A stretch of DNA of 64,000 nucleotides from Montifringilla adamsi (GCA_017590115.1 JAGGNK010007448.1:8286815-8350814), one strand, 5' to 3'. Shown: positions 1 to 13,350, counted from the stretch's first letter. Numbers and translations: made by a program. The notes: a model not told the origin generated them from the sequence alone.

Positions 1-604
1 TTCATTAATGCCCAGGTGGGGCAACACCTTCTCCCTGAAGCTGCTGCTTCCACCAGGCCTCAGCACTTCTGGATAAATCAGCCCACAGCTGGAAATTCCC
101 AGTTTGGCTTCTAGGTTTGTAAACTCCCAGTTTGACCTTCTTCAGTCCTGCAGGTCAGAATTAGCTCCCAATCCCCTTCTGCATGGAATGGCTGAGCTGT
201 CCTTTGCCAGCAGGGAAACTGAGGCACAGGCTGGACCTTTCCCTCTTGTGAATGACACCACAGAGCAGCCCTTTCCCATCTGTTCCCCCTCCTGTGGAAA
301 GCAGAGGCTCCAGCCCAACCCATCCTGCCCCAGCAGCCACCACATCTCCCTCAGGATTTGCTTAATGAAGATTAAAGAAGTGCTGCTGCCAATATGTCAG
401 TCATAAAATCACCGAAAATAATACAAGGAGCAAAGCACCATGGCTATCAGCCCGAGTGGAAGTCTCAATTAGCAAATATATCAATCACTGATGACATCTT
501 AAGTAGCATTACAGGGAGAGCATTACAGAAATGATCTGCAATTACAGCGCTGCTGGGAGCAGAACTTCTGGGAAGTGGGGCTGGATTCAGGTGATGCCTT
601 GGGA
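1..604. other. Intergenic, no gene seen; AT-rich motif-dense patch at 400-560
   Basis: No reading frame here has codon structure or splice sites that I can defend. The part from about 400 to 560 is AT-rich and dense in homeodomain-like cores (CAATTAG, ATCAATCA, GCAATTACAG). It lacks the purine/CT-rich drift of its surroundings, a texture typical of conserved non-coding elements. Only a multi-species alignment could show conservation. Confidence 0.4.
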
Positions 605-1050
605 AGGCTGAGCTAGAACAGAGGCTGGACAGAGTTAAAGAATAAAGCAGGGATTTATTAAAAGGATTTCCTCCATGGATCCACCTTAGGAGCACAAGAG
701 CCCAGCCAGGGCTGCACCCAAGATGAACCAAAATGGTCACAAAAATGGACAGCAGCTCACGGGGTCTCTCACTTTTGTAAGTTCTGCTCCATTTACATAT
801 TGGAGTTAATTGTCCAGTTACAGCTTTAGGTTATGTAGTCCCATCCTTCTTGTTTTTCTCTCTCCAGCCCACGTTGTTTGTGCTCTTGGGCCTGAGATTT
901 GGATCATTTGTCCTTGGTGCCCAGCTAGAGCAGGAATTGTTTTGTCTCCCTGCTCTGTGCAGAGAGATTATCATCCCCTAATGTGAAGCTCAGACCCACA
1001 CACTAACGCTGCACAGAATCTGAAACATATAAAAGCTAAACCTGAGGCAT
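605..1050 (-). mobile_element. Probable LTR fragment of an avian endogenous retrovirus
   Basis: The stretch contains TTTATTAAAAGGATTTCCTCC followed by 'gctgcacccaagatg', 'ccacgttgtttgtg', 'tggtgcccag' and 'tctccctgctctgtgcag'. This combination matches my memory of a common songbird LTR in reverse orientation; the early TTTATTA would then be the poly(A) signal on the minus strand. I see no internal retroviral gene next to it, so it would be a solo or truncated LTR. The boundaries are approximate and the family name is not known to me. Confidence 0.45.
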
Positions 1051-1094
1051 TAAGGGAAGCACCATCCAGGCTCCCAGGGGATATTTGTGGGTGT

Positions 1095-1455
1095 CTGCAA
1101 CCCCAAGAATCACTGTGACCTTATCACTCTGTACAACTCCCTGAAATGTGGCTGTGCTCAGGTGGCGTTGGGCTCTTTCTCCAGAACCAGAGGACACAGT
1201 CTCAAGCTGAGCCAAGGGAAATTTAGGTTGGATATCAGGAAAAAGTTCTTCATAGAAAGGGTGATAAAGTTCTGGAATGGCTGCCCAGGGAGGTGGTGGA
1301 GTCACCATCCCTGGATGTGTTTAACAAAGCCTGGACGTGGCACTGGGTGCCAGAGTTGAGTTGAGGTGTTGGGGCTGGGTTGGACTCGATGATCTTGAAG
1401 GTCTCTTCCAACCCAGTGATTCTGTGAATTCTGTGTGAATTTCTGTGTTTAGATT
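1095..1455 (+). mobile_element. CR1 LINE, 5'-truncated 3' end
   Basis: The sequence shows the typical end of an avian CR1 retroposon. Landmarks are 'ggttggatatcaggaaaaagttcttc', 'tggaatggctgcccagggaggtggtggag', 'ccatccctggatgtgtttaacaaagcctgg', 'gttggactcgatgatcttgaaggtctcttccaaccc', and a tail of ATTCTGTG-like octamers. It lacks the reverse transcriptase region and is inert. It is on the plus strand. Confidence 0.9.
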
Positions 1456-4175
1456 CACCAGGACAGAGCTGTGGAGGATGTCCAGGCTGCCGTGGCACAG
1501 CTCCATGGAAAAGGAACATCTGCTCCTGCCTGGGGCTGGGCTGGTGCTGCAGCCTGGGCTGGGGACAGCACAGCTGGGTCACCCACCAGGGTTTGGCTGT
1601 GCAAAGCCTCCAAAAAGCCACGTGGACAGGTCCCATCTGGGACTCAGAGCCCTGTGGCAAGGAGGGGATAATGATGCAGCAATCCTGGCCAGCATCACCT
1701 CACTGGTGGCCACCAGCTGGCCATGCCCAGGCCACTGGGGACAGAGCCCGAGCTGATTTACGAGGCCCAGATAAAGAAGGATTGGGAAAGGTGCTGGAAC
1801 ATGCACAGGGAGTTATGAATATTACTGGATTACAGCAGTTTACAGGCTCCAGCTGGGAGCAAACCCCGCTGGCAGCACAGAGGTGAAGGCACAAGAGGAG
1901 TGAAGTCACTGCCAAAGCTCCTCCAGCCCTGGGGTGTGCTTCTGTACACACACACCCCCAAAACCACAGCCACAACAAAAAAAAAAAAAAAAAAAAAAAA
2001 CAACAAAAACCCCACCGCTTGTTTGTTTTAAAGGTGTAGGATTGGTGTAGGATTGATGTCACCCTGTTAAGGGGGCATTACTGAGCTGACAGCACCTCTG
2101 CAGCCTGCCCAGGCTCCCCAAAAGTCCCTCAACATTTATAAAAGGGATTTCTTGGTCCCAGCTGCATCCCTGCATCCCTCAAACTCCCCAAAAACACAGG
2201 GATCCCATCCCACATGGCTGCTGGGGCTGATTTGATTTCCAGGCCCGAGGAACACTTGTCTTGTTCGGGCTGGTGAATAATTTATAATTTGCTTATGAGC
2301 AAAGGCAATGGGGAGTGTGGGGAAGGGGAGGGAGAATAAATATATATTTATAAAATATGGAAAAAGCTGAAAAAAAATCATAATAATGCCCAAACCAGCC
2401 CTGTAAACTGTTCCTTTGATCTAATCCAGAATAAATTATACATAATGGAGCTGGATGGGTTTGCTTGCCGCCAGCATGAATAAAAAACCAGAAAGCAAGA
2501 GAGCAAGCCAAATCATCTGAGCTAATAACAATGTGCTCGCTGTAGATGCTTCATCTGGGATTATTTTGCAGCAGCCAGCACAGATTTCCATGGAAAAGAA
2601 AGTAATTTTTTAACTGGGAGGTGCTGTGCAGGCAATGAGCTGTGGTAATGCTCCAGGATGCCTGGAGCAGCTGAGGAGATTTTTCTTTCTCATTCCCTGA
2701 TTTCTTCCACTAAGGGATCTGGAGACACCAGATCTCTCAAACTTTGCTACAGGCCATGGGGCAGATGCATCTTCCAAACTTCTGGAATTCCAATGATCCA
2801 ACAGAAAAACACCCATATTTTTATTTACAAAGCAGATACACAGGAAAATGTCGAGAACTCCAGATTATTTTCCCAGTTCCTTCACCCTTCCTCCTCTCTC
2901 CTCCTTCCCTCTCTCATGGAGCGAGGCAGCTCCTCAGGATTGCTGTGTCCTGCAGAGCTCAGCTGATGGCTCCAGGATGCAGATCCATCAGGAAACACAA
3001 TCCATAAAGAATTCCCATCCAGAGGCTCATGGAAAATCACTCCCATTCCCAAGTCCTGCTGCACACCTGCACTGACTTCCTCAGGATGAGGAAGGTATTG
3101 AGCCAACAGCCAATACTCCAAAAATAAAACTATTCCCTCAGGCCTTAGCTTCAGCATCCAATTAAAATTCCTGCCAGAACTCCCAGCCCTTTGGAAGGTG
3201 CAATTCCAGAGGCAGGGAATGAGCTGGGTGCTGCTGTGGCACAGCCAGGTCGGCCACTGACCACAAATGCCTCCTCAAATTCACAGTTTTGTCACGGAAT
3301 AAGAGAGAGATGGCCAATGGGAATGAGTTTGGGAAGAATAAAAGGTCCCTGAAGGTCTGAACTTGGATGTGGCCTCTCCCAGAAGGACGAAGGCCAAGGC
3401 CTTCGAGGCCCAGCAGAGCCTCCAGAAGAAATCATCCTGCTCTTTTTTATTTGGAAGAAAAAAACCTTTTTTTTTTTTTTTTTTTCCCTTGCTTCTTCTG
3501 AAACAGTTTTCCTTTTGGCTGGTTATTTTGGGAGCAGGGAGAATTCCATCATCTCGTGGATGGCCCCATTGCTGTGGGGACAAGCTCGGGGTCACTCCCT
3601 GCTCTGGGAGCTCCCCACAAGCTCCTCTCCCCTGATCACCTTTCAGAGAATTCACACCCAAAACCCGACAAAAGCAGGCGTGAGGGAAATATTTGGAATG
3701 TTTGGCTGTGAAGTGGTGCTGCACATCAACACTCCCTCACATCTGCACGAGGGGAATGTGCTGCTTCACAGCTCGTTTAGCTGTGACCCCCTTTTTCACC
3801 GTTCCAAACAGTCTGTTTGTTTATTTGTTCACAGTTCTGTGTGAAATCCACCTGGAGGGAATTCTCTTCCCTCCTCCCATCCCAGATCCAGCAAGGCTGA
3901 GTCAGATGTGTCAGAGGAAAATGGGAAGTCACTGCTTCCATCCCTGCTTCTCTGGAGCATCCAGAGGGCAGGAATGCTCAGCTTCTCCCTAAAACTGCTC
4001 CGACCATGCAGGAGGGGAAAAAACATTTGGAATGATGCTTAATGCCTTATTCAGAGGTGGAGCTGAAGGAATCTGAGCTACTCTCATCATTTTATAGTGG
4101 GCAACCAGGGTGTGAGGGGGTTTGGAGCTCTTGACTTATGGAAGAGGAGTGATGCAGGAAAAATGAGTAGGAATA
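1456..4175. other. Intergenic, no gene seen
   Basis: Short open frames only, none with recognisable protein or splice context. It holds an A-run at about 1976-2000, an AT-rich patch at 2270-2560 with many AATTTAT/AATAATTTAT cores, and a poly-T run near 3468-3486. Nothing else stands out. Confidence 0.6.
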
Positions 4176-4179
4176 ATGC

Positions 4180-4432
4180 AGGGAAAATAGCTTTAAACTG
4201 CCAGAGAGCAGGGATGGATGGGATATTGGGAAGAAATATCCCTGTGAAGGTGGGGAGGCCCTGGCACAGGGTGCTCAGAGAAGCTGTGGCTGCCCCTGGA
4301 TGTATCCAAGGTTGAACAAAGCTTGGAGCAAGCTGGGATAGTGGAAGGTGACCCTGCCCATGGCAGGGGTGGCACTGGGTGGATTTAAATCCCTCCCAGC
4401 CCAACACAACCCAACCCATGATTCTGTAACAA
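4180..4432 (+). mobile_element. CR1 LINE 3' fragment
   Basis: A diverged CR1 tail on the plus strand. It shows 'ggtggggaggccctggcacagggtgctcagagaagctgtggctgcccctgga', 'aggttgaacaaagcttggagcaagctgggatagtggaaggtg', 'ccctgcccatggcaggggtggcactgggtgg' and an end at 'atgattctgta'. No open reading frame remains. Confidence 0.85.
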
Positions 4433-7400
4433 GCTTTGCCCCATCATCACCACACCACGGCCTCAGAGCTGCCCAGGAAGGACCAGATAAAAGCAGTGCC
4501 CAAAACCTCCATGGGTATGACCCATGAAGGGCTGGCTGTGCTCTAGGACCATCCAACTGAGTGCTTGCCCAGCAAAAACACCAAGACGTGCCTTGGGCCC
4601 ACCCAGGGAATTTTCACTGCCTTCAGGCTGAGGGGTCCTCTGGAGCCAGACATGTGTCACTAATTGGTACCTGAGAGTGCTCAAAGGAAATCTCAGCTCT
4701 GAAGTCAGGGCTGGAAGAAAAAAAAACCTCCCCTGGACGGAGTGGAGCAGAGCTGCAGCGCCTTGGAGATCAATCACAATTATAAAACCAGTTAGAAGGA
4801 GAGGGCTGCTCAGAGAGGTCACTTCAGGGTGCTCTTATTAGGGAAGTCTATTAGGGAAAAGGCTGATAATGGATGGGAGGCTGCCACACGGGCTAATTAT
4901 AAACATCACACGGTGGCTCAGGCTCGATACTCCCTGCCAGAGCCTTGCTTTGCTCCAGACTCCAGCTCCTTGCTGCAGGTGTCACATTTTCTTGGAGAAG
5001 CTGCAGATATTCCTGCAGCATCCATGGGTGGAGTTGTGCCCATCCTTTATCATGTATGACCTAATCAGCAGGAGATTGGCTTCCAAAATAGTGAGGGGTG
5101 AGAGCTTCTCTCTGCTTGTGAGCACAGCCAGCCCCTCCTGGATTCATTTAGCCACATTTGGGGTTTGGCTTTCTTTAAAGCTCTGCCTTTGCTTTTTGAC
5201 TTTGTAACAGCTTTGGTTTGGATTACATGCAGGTCTCACCAAATTCCTTCATCTACTGGGGAAATGTGCCCCCAGGACCAGGCTGGCAGCAGCCAGCTCT
5301 GCTCTTTTGTGCCCTCACAGCCCTCCCATGCAGCATTGAGATGGCTCCAGCCTGGAAAAGCAGGATGGATCAAGAGCTTTGGCTGAGTTCTTCACACGAG
5401 GAAGCCCCAGGGTGAAGCTGAGCTGGTGGCAGAGATCAGTTTAACTCACACACTGTGCTCAGAGTGGAGAGCACGGGGCAGAAATGATTTCTAGGCTGAA
5501 TTTTTGCCTTATCATGAGCAGCACTTGCTCTGTGTGCCTGGCACGGGCTCAGCACGGGAACAGCACGGGAGCCACGGCTCGGGCTCCTGAGGACAAGGAA
5601 TTGCATAACTCCCACCCCAGCCGGGGCTGGATCAGCTCCCCAGCTGGAATAAATCAAGAGAGATCCATCGAGGTCAATCCTGGCCAATTGTATCCACTTA
5701 ATCTTCTCTCAGGAAGCACCACTCAATCGATGTGCAGAGCTCTGCCTCCTCCAGGGCCACTCCAAACCTCTTCCCAAAAGTACTGGAACAGAAACCCCTC
5801 CTGCAGTGGCTCCTCTCTGAGTGCCTGAGCCACAGCCCAGCTGGGGCAGAGCCAAGTTGCCCCAAAAAACACACCTGGGGTGGGCATCCAGTGGGAAACT
5901 CAGCTAGCTGCCCTGAAAAACATCAGTTTATTCCAGAGGAACACAGGGTTTATTTTCCATTTTATTTGCCTGGGGGCTGGGGTGGGAAGAATGGACATCT
6001 GGGAAGAAAGGTTCTTGATAATTCATATTCCAGGATGGTCCTACTCCCAGCCCCAGCAGGGTTCTCATATTTAATTAAAAACTGTGAAATATTTATCTCT
6101 GTTAAGTGCTCTCCCTCCTCAGCCCCTCTCCCCATTTGAGAGCGAGGAGGATGGAGCAGGGCAGGGATATTTGTGTGGATCCTTCACAAGCAGTGACATA
6201 ATCAACAAATTGGAAGCTTAAGGCTGGGGTTTTTTTTCTGGGGATGTTTCCACACCCATACCTGCTGCAGCAACTCCCAGATTTACAGCGAAGCACAAAA
6301 CCAAGTGGTGGGGAGTCTCAGGGTGTCCCTGGGGCAGAGGGGTGACCACAGGCACTGCTCCCCATCCCTCTCCCTGCCATCAGCCCCCAGCCCTGCTTCC
6401 ACCAGAGGCTGACCCCGGTGCTTTGATGGAGACATCTTTCAAGGAATCCTAACCAGCTTTGTTAGATGTTTTATTCAGTTTTTATAAATGTTCCTCGCTC
6501 TAAAAGAGTAAATGAGGAGTTTGGGGCAGTGCCAAGGGGTCTCTTTTCTGTTTCTCTTGGCAGTAAATCAGCTTTCAAATTATTATTGCCATAAGGAAAC
6601 ACAATATTCAAATACGAGACTCTCTCCCTTTTATCTCCCCCTCCCCTCTCCTCTTCCTTCTGCTGATTGTCCCTCTTTTAAATGCAGATCAGCCCCGGGA
6701 CTCTCCCTCACTCCCTCCCAGTTTTGGGAAGGTGACGCTTGGATTTTCACATGCTGTGGAGGATGGAAGGGTCCTTCTTCCTGTCCTTGCTTTTCCCATT
6801 TCAGGGCAGGATCTGGTGCAGAGAAAAGGCAGAGAAGGAGCAGATTAAGGCCCTGGAACATCACCTGGTGTGCTTGGCTCCACACACCTGCCTGAGCTGC
6901 TGCAGAACAGAGTCCACAGCAACAGGAGAGGAAGAAACCAGGTGGCACGGCCGGGCAAGAAGTGTTAAATCCCAGGGGCTGGAATTGCAGCAGTGGAGGA
7001 CCCAACAGCAATCCTGGGGCTAAATCACAGCTAAAAAGAGACAAGGTTGCTCTGAGGGGCATTTTTAGACGATTCACCGGGGGCTGGGGGTCACATTCCC
7101 AGGGGACATCAATTGACGTGGTGGCATTAAATCCCAGGCAGCTCCTCATGACCCAGCTCACCCCCGAGCTCCCAGCCTTTATTAAACCCAGCTCCCAGCC
7201 TTTATTAAACCCAGCCTCGGGAGATGTGGCTGGCATGACAAAGCGCTGGAGATTTGCATGTATAAAATTCCCTGAAACAAATGGCTTTGGTGGGGCAAAA
7301 GTTCAGGTCAGAACGGCCCAGGGGTGGCTCGGGGAAGGTTTCAGCACTGTCAGCACCGTGCTCTGCTGCTCCCAGGGATGAGGCAGGAGCAGACTGGGCT

Positions 7401-9717
7401 GATGGCAATGGGAACAGCCTCCCCTGGGTGCCAGCTGGGCTAGCAGGATTTGCCATGAGGCTCACACCAAAGGGAGCAAAGGGGCAATGTTTCCACCTGC
7501 CTTGGCCCTTTGGGGCTGCAAAAGGCTTTGGTGACCACTCCAAGTGGCCATTCCTGGCCTGTCAGCCTTGGGGGGGATCCAGAGAACCCTTCCCCAGGCT
7601 GATTCCAGCCCAGCTCCCTCTGGAGCTGGTGGGATTTAGAGTTTGTCCAGCAGGATCAGAGCGAGCTCCCAGCTCCTGGAAATCACTCCTCCAGCAGCAC
7701 TCCATCAATGACAGCCCCTGCACAACCAACTGCTCTTTGTGTTTCCTCCCAATGCACTGCAGCACATGTACATACACAGAAAAACACAAACGGGGATAAA
7801 TTACCTTCCAGGCAAAGCCTCAGGACTTCGAAATTGCTGAAAAATCAAAGCACATTCCAGGGGGGAAAACGCAGTAAATCGGAAAGGGAAAATGCACAGA
7901 GCGGCTTTTAATAAAAGCAGAGCCAGAGAGGGAGCTCAGAGCCCTTGCAAGATGTTCACGAAGTGAGTGCCAGCACAGCTCTGGGGGCACAGAGGAGGTA
8001 ATGCCCCCAGCCATTTCCCAGATGGATATGGATGTGAAATCACCCATCCCACGGAGGGAGAGCATTTGGGGTGCCCTCCTGGGGTGCTGGAGAAGCAGAG
8101 ATTTCCCAGCTCTGCTGTTCTCTGAGCAAGGCAGGAGTCAGCACTGAATGTAGCTGAGCAAGCCAAGGATGGCTCTTCCAGGTGAAGGAACAACAAAAAA
8201 AGATATTTTCTAAATGAAAAATATAAATCTAAAGTGCAACCTCAGCCTTCTCCACTTCAGAGTGATGAGGTTTTAATGTTGGGAGCTGGAAGACAACCAG
8301 CAAGTGATGGAGAGGAGGAGGCTCAGGCAGAATTCCCTGTTGGGAGCACGGAGCCCTTCCCACTGCCCTGGTGTCAGGACTGGGATCAATACCCCCAGCC
8401 CTGCAGTAGGGCGGCTGGAAAACACTTGCTTTAATTACTCATAGCCAGCAGCACATCAGCCAGCCCAGATTAAAGACCTGGGGTTGTTGTGGGGCTTTGG
8501 GAAGGGCCCTGGTGGTTTTGTCCCTGCCCACCCTGACAGGGTCACCACACACAGGGACCTGCCCAGGGCCACCACGGCTGTCACAGGATGTCACTGACTG
8601 TGTTCTCACTCCAGAGCCAGCCTGCTGCTGCATTCCCCAGCCAGCCACAATATTTTCCTGGCTGATTTTAGCCAAGTTGGAGTTGGGATGGAGATGGATG
8701 GGTGGAATGGAATATGCTGAGATATATTCTGAATATGTTGCCGGGAGCGTTTCATGACAAGAAGGCAGCAATGACTCCAGCAGTGCTTTTCCCCAGCCTC
8801 AATCTTGGCACACTTTTGCTTTTCCTCCCAAGGACCCATTAGTCACTGCCCTGAGTATAAACCAGCCCAGGCAGCCAGATCCTTCAGTCTTGCAAAGATC
8901 CCCCACATTGTAATTCCAAAATAACACCACACTCCTTTAATGATCAATAGCAATTACTAAGTCATTTATATCCAATAAAGGCTCCAGCAGGAGGTCTGGG
9001 TGATATATTACTGTATAAATTCACACTATGAAGCAGATTAACAAAGCATTATGAAAAGCAAGCTTATTATTTGCATGAACATGAGGCTCAAGAGCTAATT
9101 GAAGCAATCCAGCAAAATGTCAATGACTCCTTTTGTATATGAAATATTCATTAAAGGCGAGCACTTATTCGTGAGCGATTGTTTATTTATACCTTTTCAT
9201 TTGCATTCTGCTATAAAACTGGCTGCCTTTCCATTAGGCCACAGCCAGCATCACTTTTCTTGGGAATGGCTGGGACTTGGAAATTGCCTCCTGTCTGCAG
9301 GGAGCAGTGGGGGATTTTTCTTAGGCAGTGGATGCATCCCACGGATCAGGGCGGATGGGGAGGGAAGGGAGCAGCTGCAGAAGTGATGAACATCCTCGTG
9401 CTTCCTCATCCTCCCTCTGCTCTCTGCCCTGGTGCTCTGGAATGGAGGAGCCTCATTTGGACACTCCAAATCTTTACAGCGAGTCCTGGGGGAATTGCCA
9501 CTCTTGTGATGCATTATTTCCTGGGCGTTAATTTGATATTCTCATATTTGTTTTATTATGCTTTTATTTCTGTATTTGACATTTATTAATGCTAACAAGC
9601 AGCATTTTCCCTGCTGTGGGGTGAAGCAGCCCTCTGCTGCCTCAGACCCTCCCTGGGCACAGCCCACAGGGATGGATCCACAGGTTTCCCTGGATTTATG
9701 CCCATGGAAGATGCTGT
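4433..9717. other. Intergenic, no gene seen
   Basis: No coding exon is supported. A 24-bp direct duplication (cccagcctttattaaa core) lies at about 7166-7210. The AT-rich block 8900-9230 is listed separately. The remainder is mixed GC-rich sequence typical of avian intergenic DNA. Confidence 0.6.
8900..9230. promoter_or_regulatory. Candidate conserved non-coding element (enhancer-like)
   Basis: This ~330-bp block is AT-rich within GC-rich surroundings. It is dense in developmental transcription-factor cores: two ATTTGCAT-like octamers (TATTTGCATGAAC and TCATTTGCATTC), CAATTA/TAATTG homeodomain cores, TGATCAAT, and several CATTAT/ATTCATTAAA stretches. There is no coding potential. This texture is what long-range enhancers in gene deserts look like, but conservation cannot be seen from one sequence. 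OLFM1 lies on this side of PPP1R26 in human and would be a plausible target. Confidence 0.35.
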
Positions 9718-9741
9718 GGGTGACACCAAGAGGTGTCACCC
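9718..9741. repeat. Perfect 10-bp inverted repeat
   Basis: GGGTGACACC and GGTGTCACCC flank a 4-base spacer AAGA. The arms are perfectly complementary. Each arm contains a GGTGTCA half site close to the T-box core GGTGTGA, so it could be a palindromic T-box site or simply a chance palindrome. Confidence 0.6.
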
Positions 9742-11217
9742 CTCTCTTGTCACCTCCCCTGGGGTGAGTCCAAGGCACAGCCCTGAGAAGTAGCTATTCC
9801 CATTCCCACTCCCCAAACCCTCTGGAAATGGGTTTGGTTTCCATTCCTCTTGGCACCGTGTCCAAACACCAGGGCAAGCAGTGATGGGGGTGCACAGGAA
9901 CAGCAAAGATCCCACAGATCCACAGGGAAAAGCATCCCAAAAAAAGGGAAGAACTTGAGCCCCTCGTGCCCAGGGAGGAGGCACGGTGGGATCCCGAGGC
10001 TCTGGGCACCCTTTGCCTGCTGCTTTCTCCAATTTCAGCCCCAAATGAAGTTTTTCCCAGCCCATCCATTTGCCAGGACAGCTCCTGGGCTACAAATCAA
10101 TGCAACACCGCATCTTATTTGCTCTGCAGCCAGCTGAGCAAAACAATGTAGCACCAACAGAGACATGAATCTCCCTCATTTGTCTTCCACTAGAAAAATT
10201 TCAAGGCTGGAGCTTTTTTTCTGGCTCTCTGGCAGCACTGTCAGGAGGGTGACGTGTTAGGAATGGCTGGATGGGGGCTCAGGATTTGTTTTCTCTGTGA
10301 TTTCCTCAGTCTAAATTGCAGCTTTACTCACACACGTCCCCAGGTGCCAGAGACAAATGTTTGACCAACTGCTTAGGGCTGGATGTGGGGATCAATCTTG
10401 GATCCTGCTCCCAGGGAGGCTGCAGGGGAGATGGGATTATAATTACACCAAGAGAAACATCTCTGAAAAACCCCATGGGTGAGGATTGGCTCTTGGGACT
10501 CGGGATTTGCTCCTCCACAGTGCTGGAAGGTGCAGGGGTGAATTTCCCTGGGGGAATAAGGCCCATTCCCTGTCACTGAGCAGAGTTCTCCCTCTCCCTG
10601 CTGTCCCTCAGCCCACTGCACAATCCCTTCCCAGCAGCACCTTTTGGGGATTGCAGCCACAGGCATTTCTGGGAGGATTTTGCTGTTCCTCTGAGCTCTG
10701 CTCCCGTGGAGGGGTTGCCCAGTCCCCATCCCACCACCCAGCCAGCCACAGAATCCATCAGCCTCTCAGCTGAGCCTTCCCAAAGCTCTCAGCACTCAGC
10801 CAGAGCAGTGAAACCCCAAAAAAGCCCATCAGGGACCCCAGAGTCCTCACAGGTGGGAGCAGAGCCTCCAGTCCCAGCAAACACCAAACACAGCAACCCC
10901 CACGCCTCCACCCTCACAGCCACTGCCGCTGCTGTTGCTGCCACTTTCCCAGCAGAGATTTCCAGCAGCAGAGGCTTCACTGCATTTCTGGGAGCCCCCA
11001 GCGAGCTCTCCACAGAAATGGAACTCAGCAGGGCAGAGCATGATGGAAAAACCCCTGTTCCTGCTGTGGGAGCCAAGCCCTGAGCAGCAGCCAGCAGCAG
11101 GATGCTCGGGATGAGCCTGAGGATGCAGGGGATGAGCCTGGCAGGGAAACGTGGGCTGAGCCTGCCCAGGATGCCCAGGATGCACAAAGCCGAGGATTTG
11201 GGGCACCACGCTGTCCC
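9742..11217. other. Intergenic, no gene seen
   Basis: No credible exon on either strand. The longest frames (about 100-150 codons near 10,700-11,300) overlap one another on opposite strands and have low-complexity Ser/Ala/Pro composition, so I treat them as chance. A short AT-rich stretch at 10,090-10,200 has enhancer-like texture. Confidence 0.55.
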
Positions 11218-11515
11218 CTGCTGCCACTATAGGACACGAAACAACATGACACGAACGCGCTGCTGTTCTCAAGATAGAAAAGGGAAGTTTCTTTTCTGAC
11301 TCCAACATTTATAGATTTCCAAAGGATTGGAGGGTGAAAGTGCCACCTCTCCAATGACACTGGACCAACCAACAGTCCACCAAATTTCTCTTCCTCCATA
11401 AAAGAACGCAAAACAATAAGTTGTTTACAGAAAGTGCGTGAGAAAGTTTGCTACAACAATGCGAACATCAGAAAGCTTAGAAAGACCTTTAAAAAATCAG
11501 GGTGACACCCTACAC
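11218..11515 (-). mobile_element. Probable LTR fragment
   Basis: The run 'gacacgaaacaacatgacacgaacgcgctgctgttctc', then 'ccaacatttatagatttcc', 'ggaccaaccaacagtccacc', 'aacaataagttgtttacagaaagtgcgtgagaaag' and a closing 'cagggtgacacc' resembles an LTR common in songbirds, seen in reverse. No retroviral gene adjoins it. Boundaries and family are uncertain. Confidence 0.4.
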
Positions 11516-13350
11516 CACCAACCCACCTCACCCCCGAGCCCGGGCAGCTCCCGATGCTGTTGGAGGCACAGGAGTGGGGAGGGAAGGATGTGAGAGCTGC
11601 CGAGCACCGGGAAAGCGCTGACAAAGCTCTGGCTGCGCCCTTAATGGCTTTTAAATCACGGAGGTTCAACAGGAACAAAAAAAAAACAACCCCTAATGTT
11701 TACTCACACTTGCGCAGCTTCTTATTTGCATATAATTGCTTCCTGTCACAACACTCCATCCGGAGGCTCTTAATCTCGGCGATCAGAGGAGCTCTGAGTA
11801 GGGAATGGCAGGAATAAATCCTGGGATGCTTCAGGAGCATCCCGGGATGTTCCTGTGGCGGAGCAGGGAGCGACAGGGACATCCCAGCAGGGCATCATTA
11901 GTGAGAGGAACACAAGGAAAAAAAAGAGGCAGGTGAAAACACGGCTTTCCCTTGGGATTTGGATGGGTATTCATCAATCCTGGGAATCCTGGGGACACTC
12001 ACTGAGCACAGCTCACTCCTGCAGCCCTTTTTTATCCCTTTAACTCACAAACCCCTGTCGCTCGTCCTCCAGAGGAAGTGAAAAGATCCCAATAATCCCG
12101 GAATGGTTTGGGAGAAAGAATCCCTCCCCAGAGCTGGGTTTGAGGTGGGCCATGGATGGTCCACCAGGGGGTCCGGGGTGTCCCCACAGCCTCAGGTGCC
12201 CGGGGACAGCAGGAAGGAAGCGCTGGCACTCCCCGTGCCTGTCCTACTTTCCTGCTCATCCCATGATGCACTCACGATGCATTTTTTAAAAACCTCCGTC
12301 TGTCTGGAGGATTTAACTCCAGAGACACTTTCTGAGGATGATGCTAGGGATGTTGGAAAACATGATTTCCAGGGAGGGCTGAGAACCAGCTGAAACCAGC
12401 CCTCTGTGGATCTCTGGAGCTCTTAATTAGACAAGAATTAACATCCTGGGAAACATTTGATTCCTAACAAGGGCACAGCTCCTTTCACTGGGATTAGCCT
12501 CCCTTGGACTCCTCAAGCTTCACATCATCCTCCAGTACACAGATCTGCTTCCCCACTTGTCCTGGCATCACCTGCCTGTGCAAAGAGTCCCTCCCCATCT
12601 TTTTTAATCAGCTTTTTGTAAGTTCTAAAAGGCCCCGATGAGGTTTTTAGAGCATTTCTTGAGTCAAGCTTTGAAGGCATGAGGTTCTCTGCGTGTCATC
12701 TCTTCCAGCATTCCTCCGGTTCAGGGGAGGCTCCTCATTCCCCAGACTCCAGCATTTCTCCTGACAGGCCACCGGATATGCAGAGACCATGAAATTTTAA
12801 CAGAGTTCTGTGTTTTCCACACTCCACTTCGGCAGAGCAGGAGCAGGGCACGGTGGATGGGCTGAGCAGACACAAAAAAGGGAGCACATTTCGGCTGCCA
12901 TGCTAGAGGAGATTGAGACGAGCTAATTAAGCTCTTAGGAGGGAAAAGTGCCCTATATTTTGTTTTATTCCACTTTCTTTTCCCCCTCCCCAGTGCTCTC
13001 CCCTCGCAGACGTCACTGCAGGCGAGCAGACGTGTCGGCTCCGATGATTTATTCAGGAGCCACATCAGCTCTGCCTTCCACTCCAGCGAGCACAAATTTC
13101 AATATTTCATATGGAAATCTCCAGCTCTCTGTCCCTATTTCTGCCTAAAGCTGCTGCTCCTCTCTGGGGTGCAAAGACGGGGTGGGTGCAGAGCTCTGCT
13201 GCTGCTCCAAAGTTTTTCCTGAGTTTTCTGGATGCTCTTGGGTCTGTTCCTCTATGCAGCAGTGTGGCAGAGCATGTGACAAACCCGGGGTGGCATCGTG
13301 TCTCCTGCCAGTGCCACCAGCCCTGGCTGTGCCTGTGGTTCATCCCTGAG
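11516..13350. other. Intergenic, no gene seen
   Basis: Nothing coding is supported. At 12,900-13,110 there is an AT-rich piece (agctaattaagctcttagg; atttattcagg; tttcaatatttcatatgg) that could be a conserved element. The rest is unremarkable. Confidence 0.55.
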
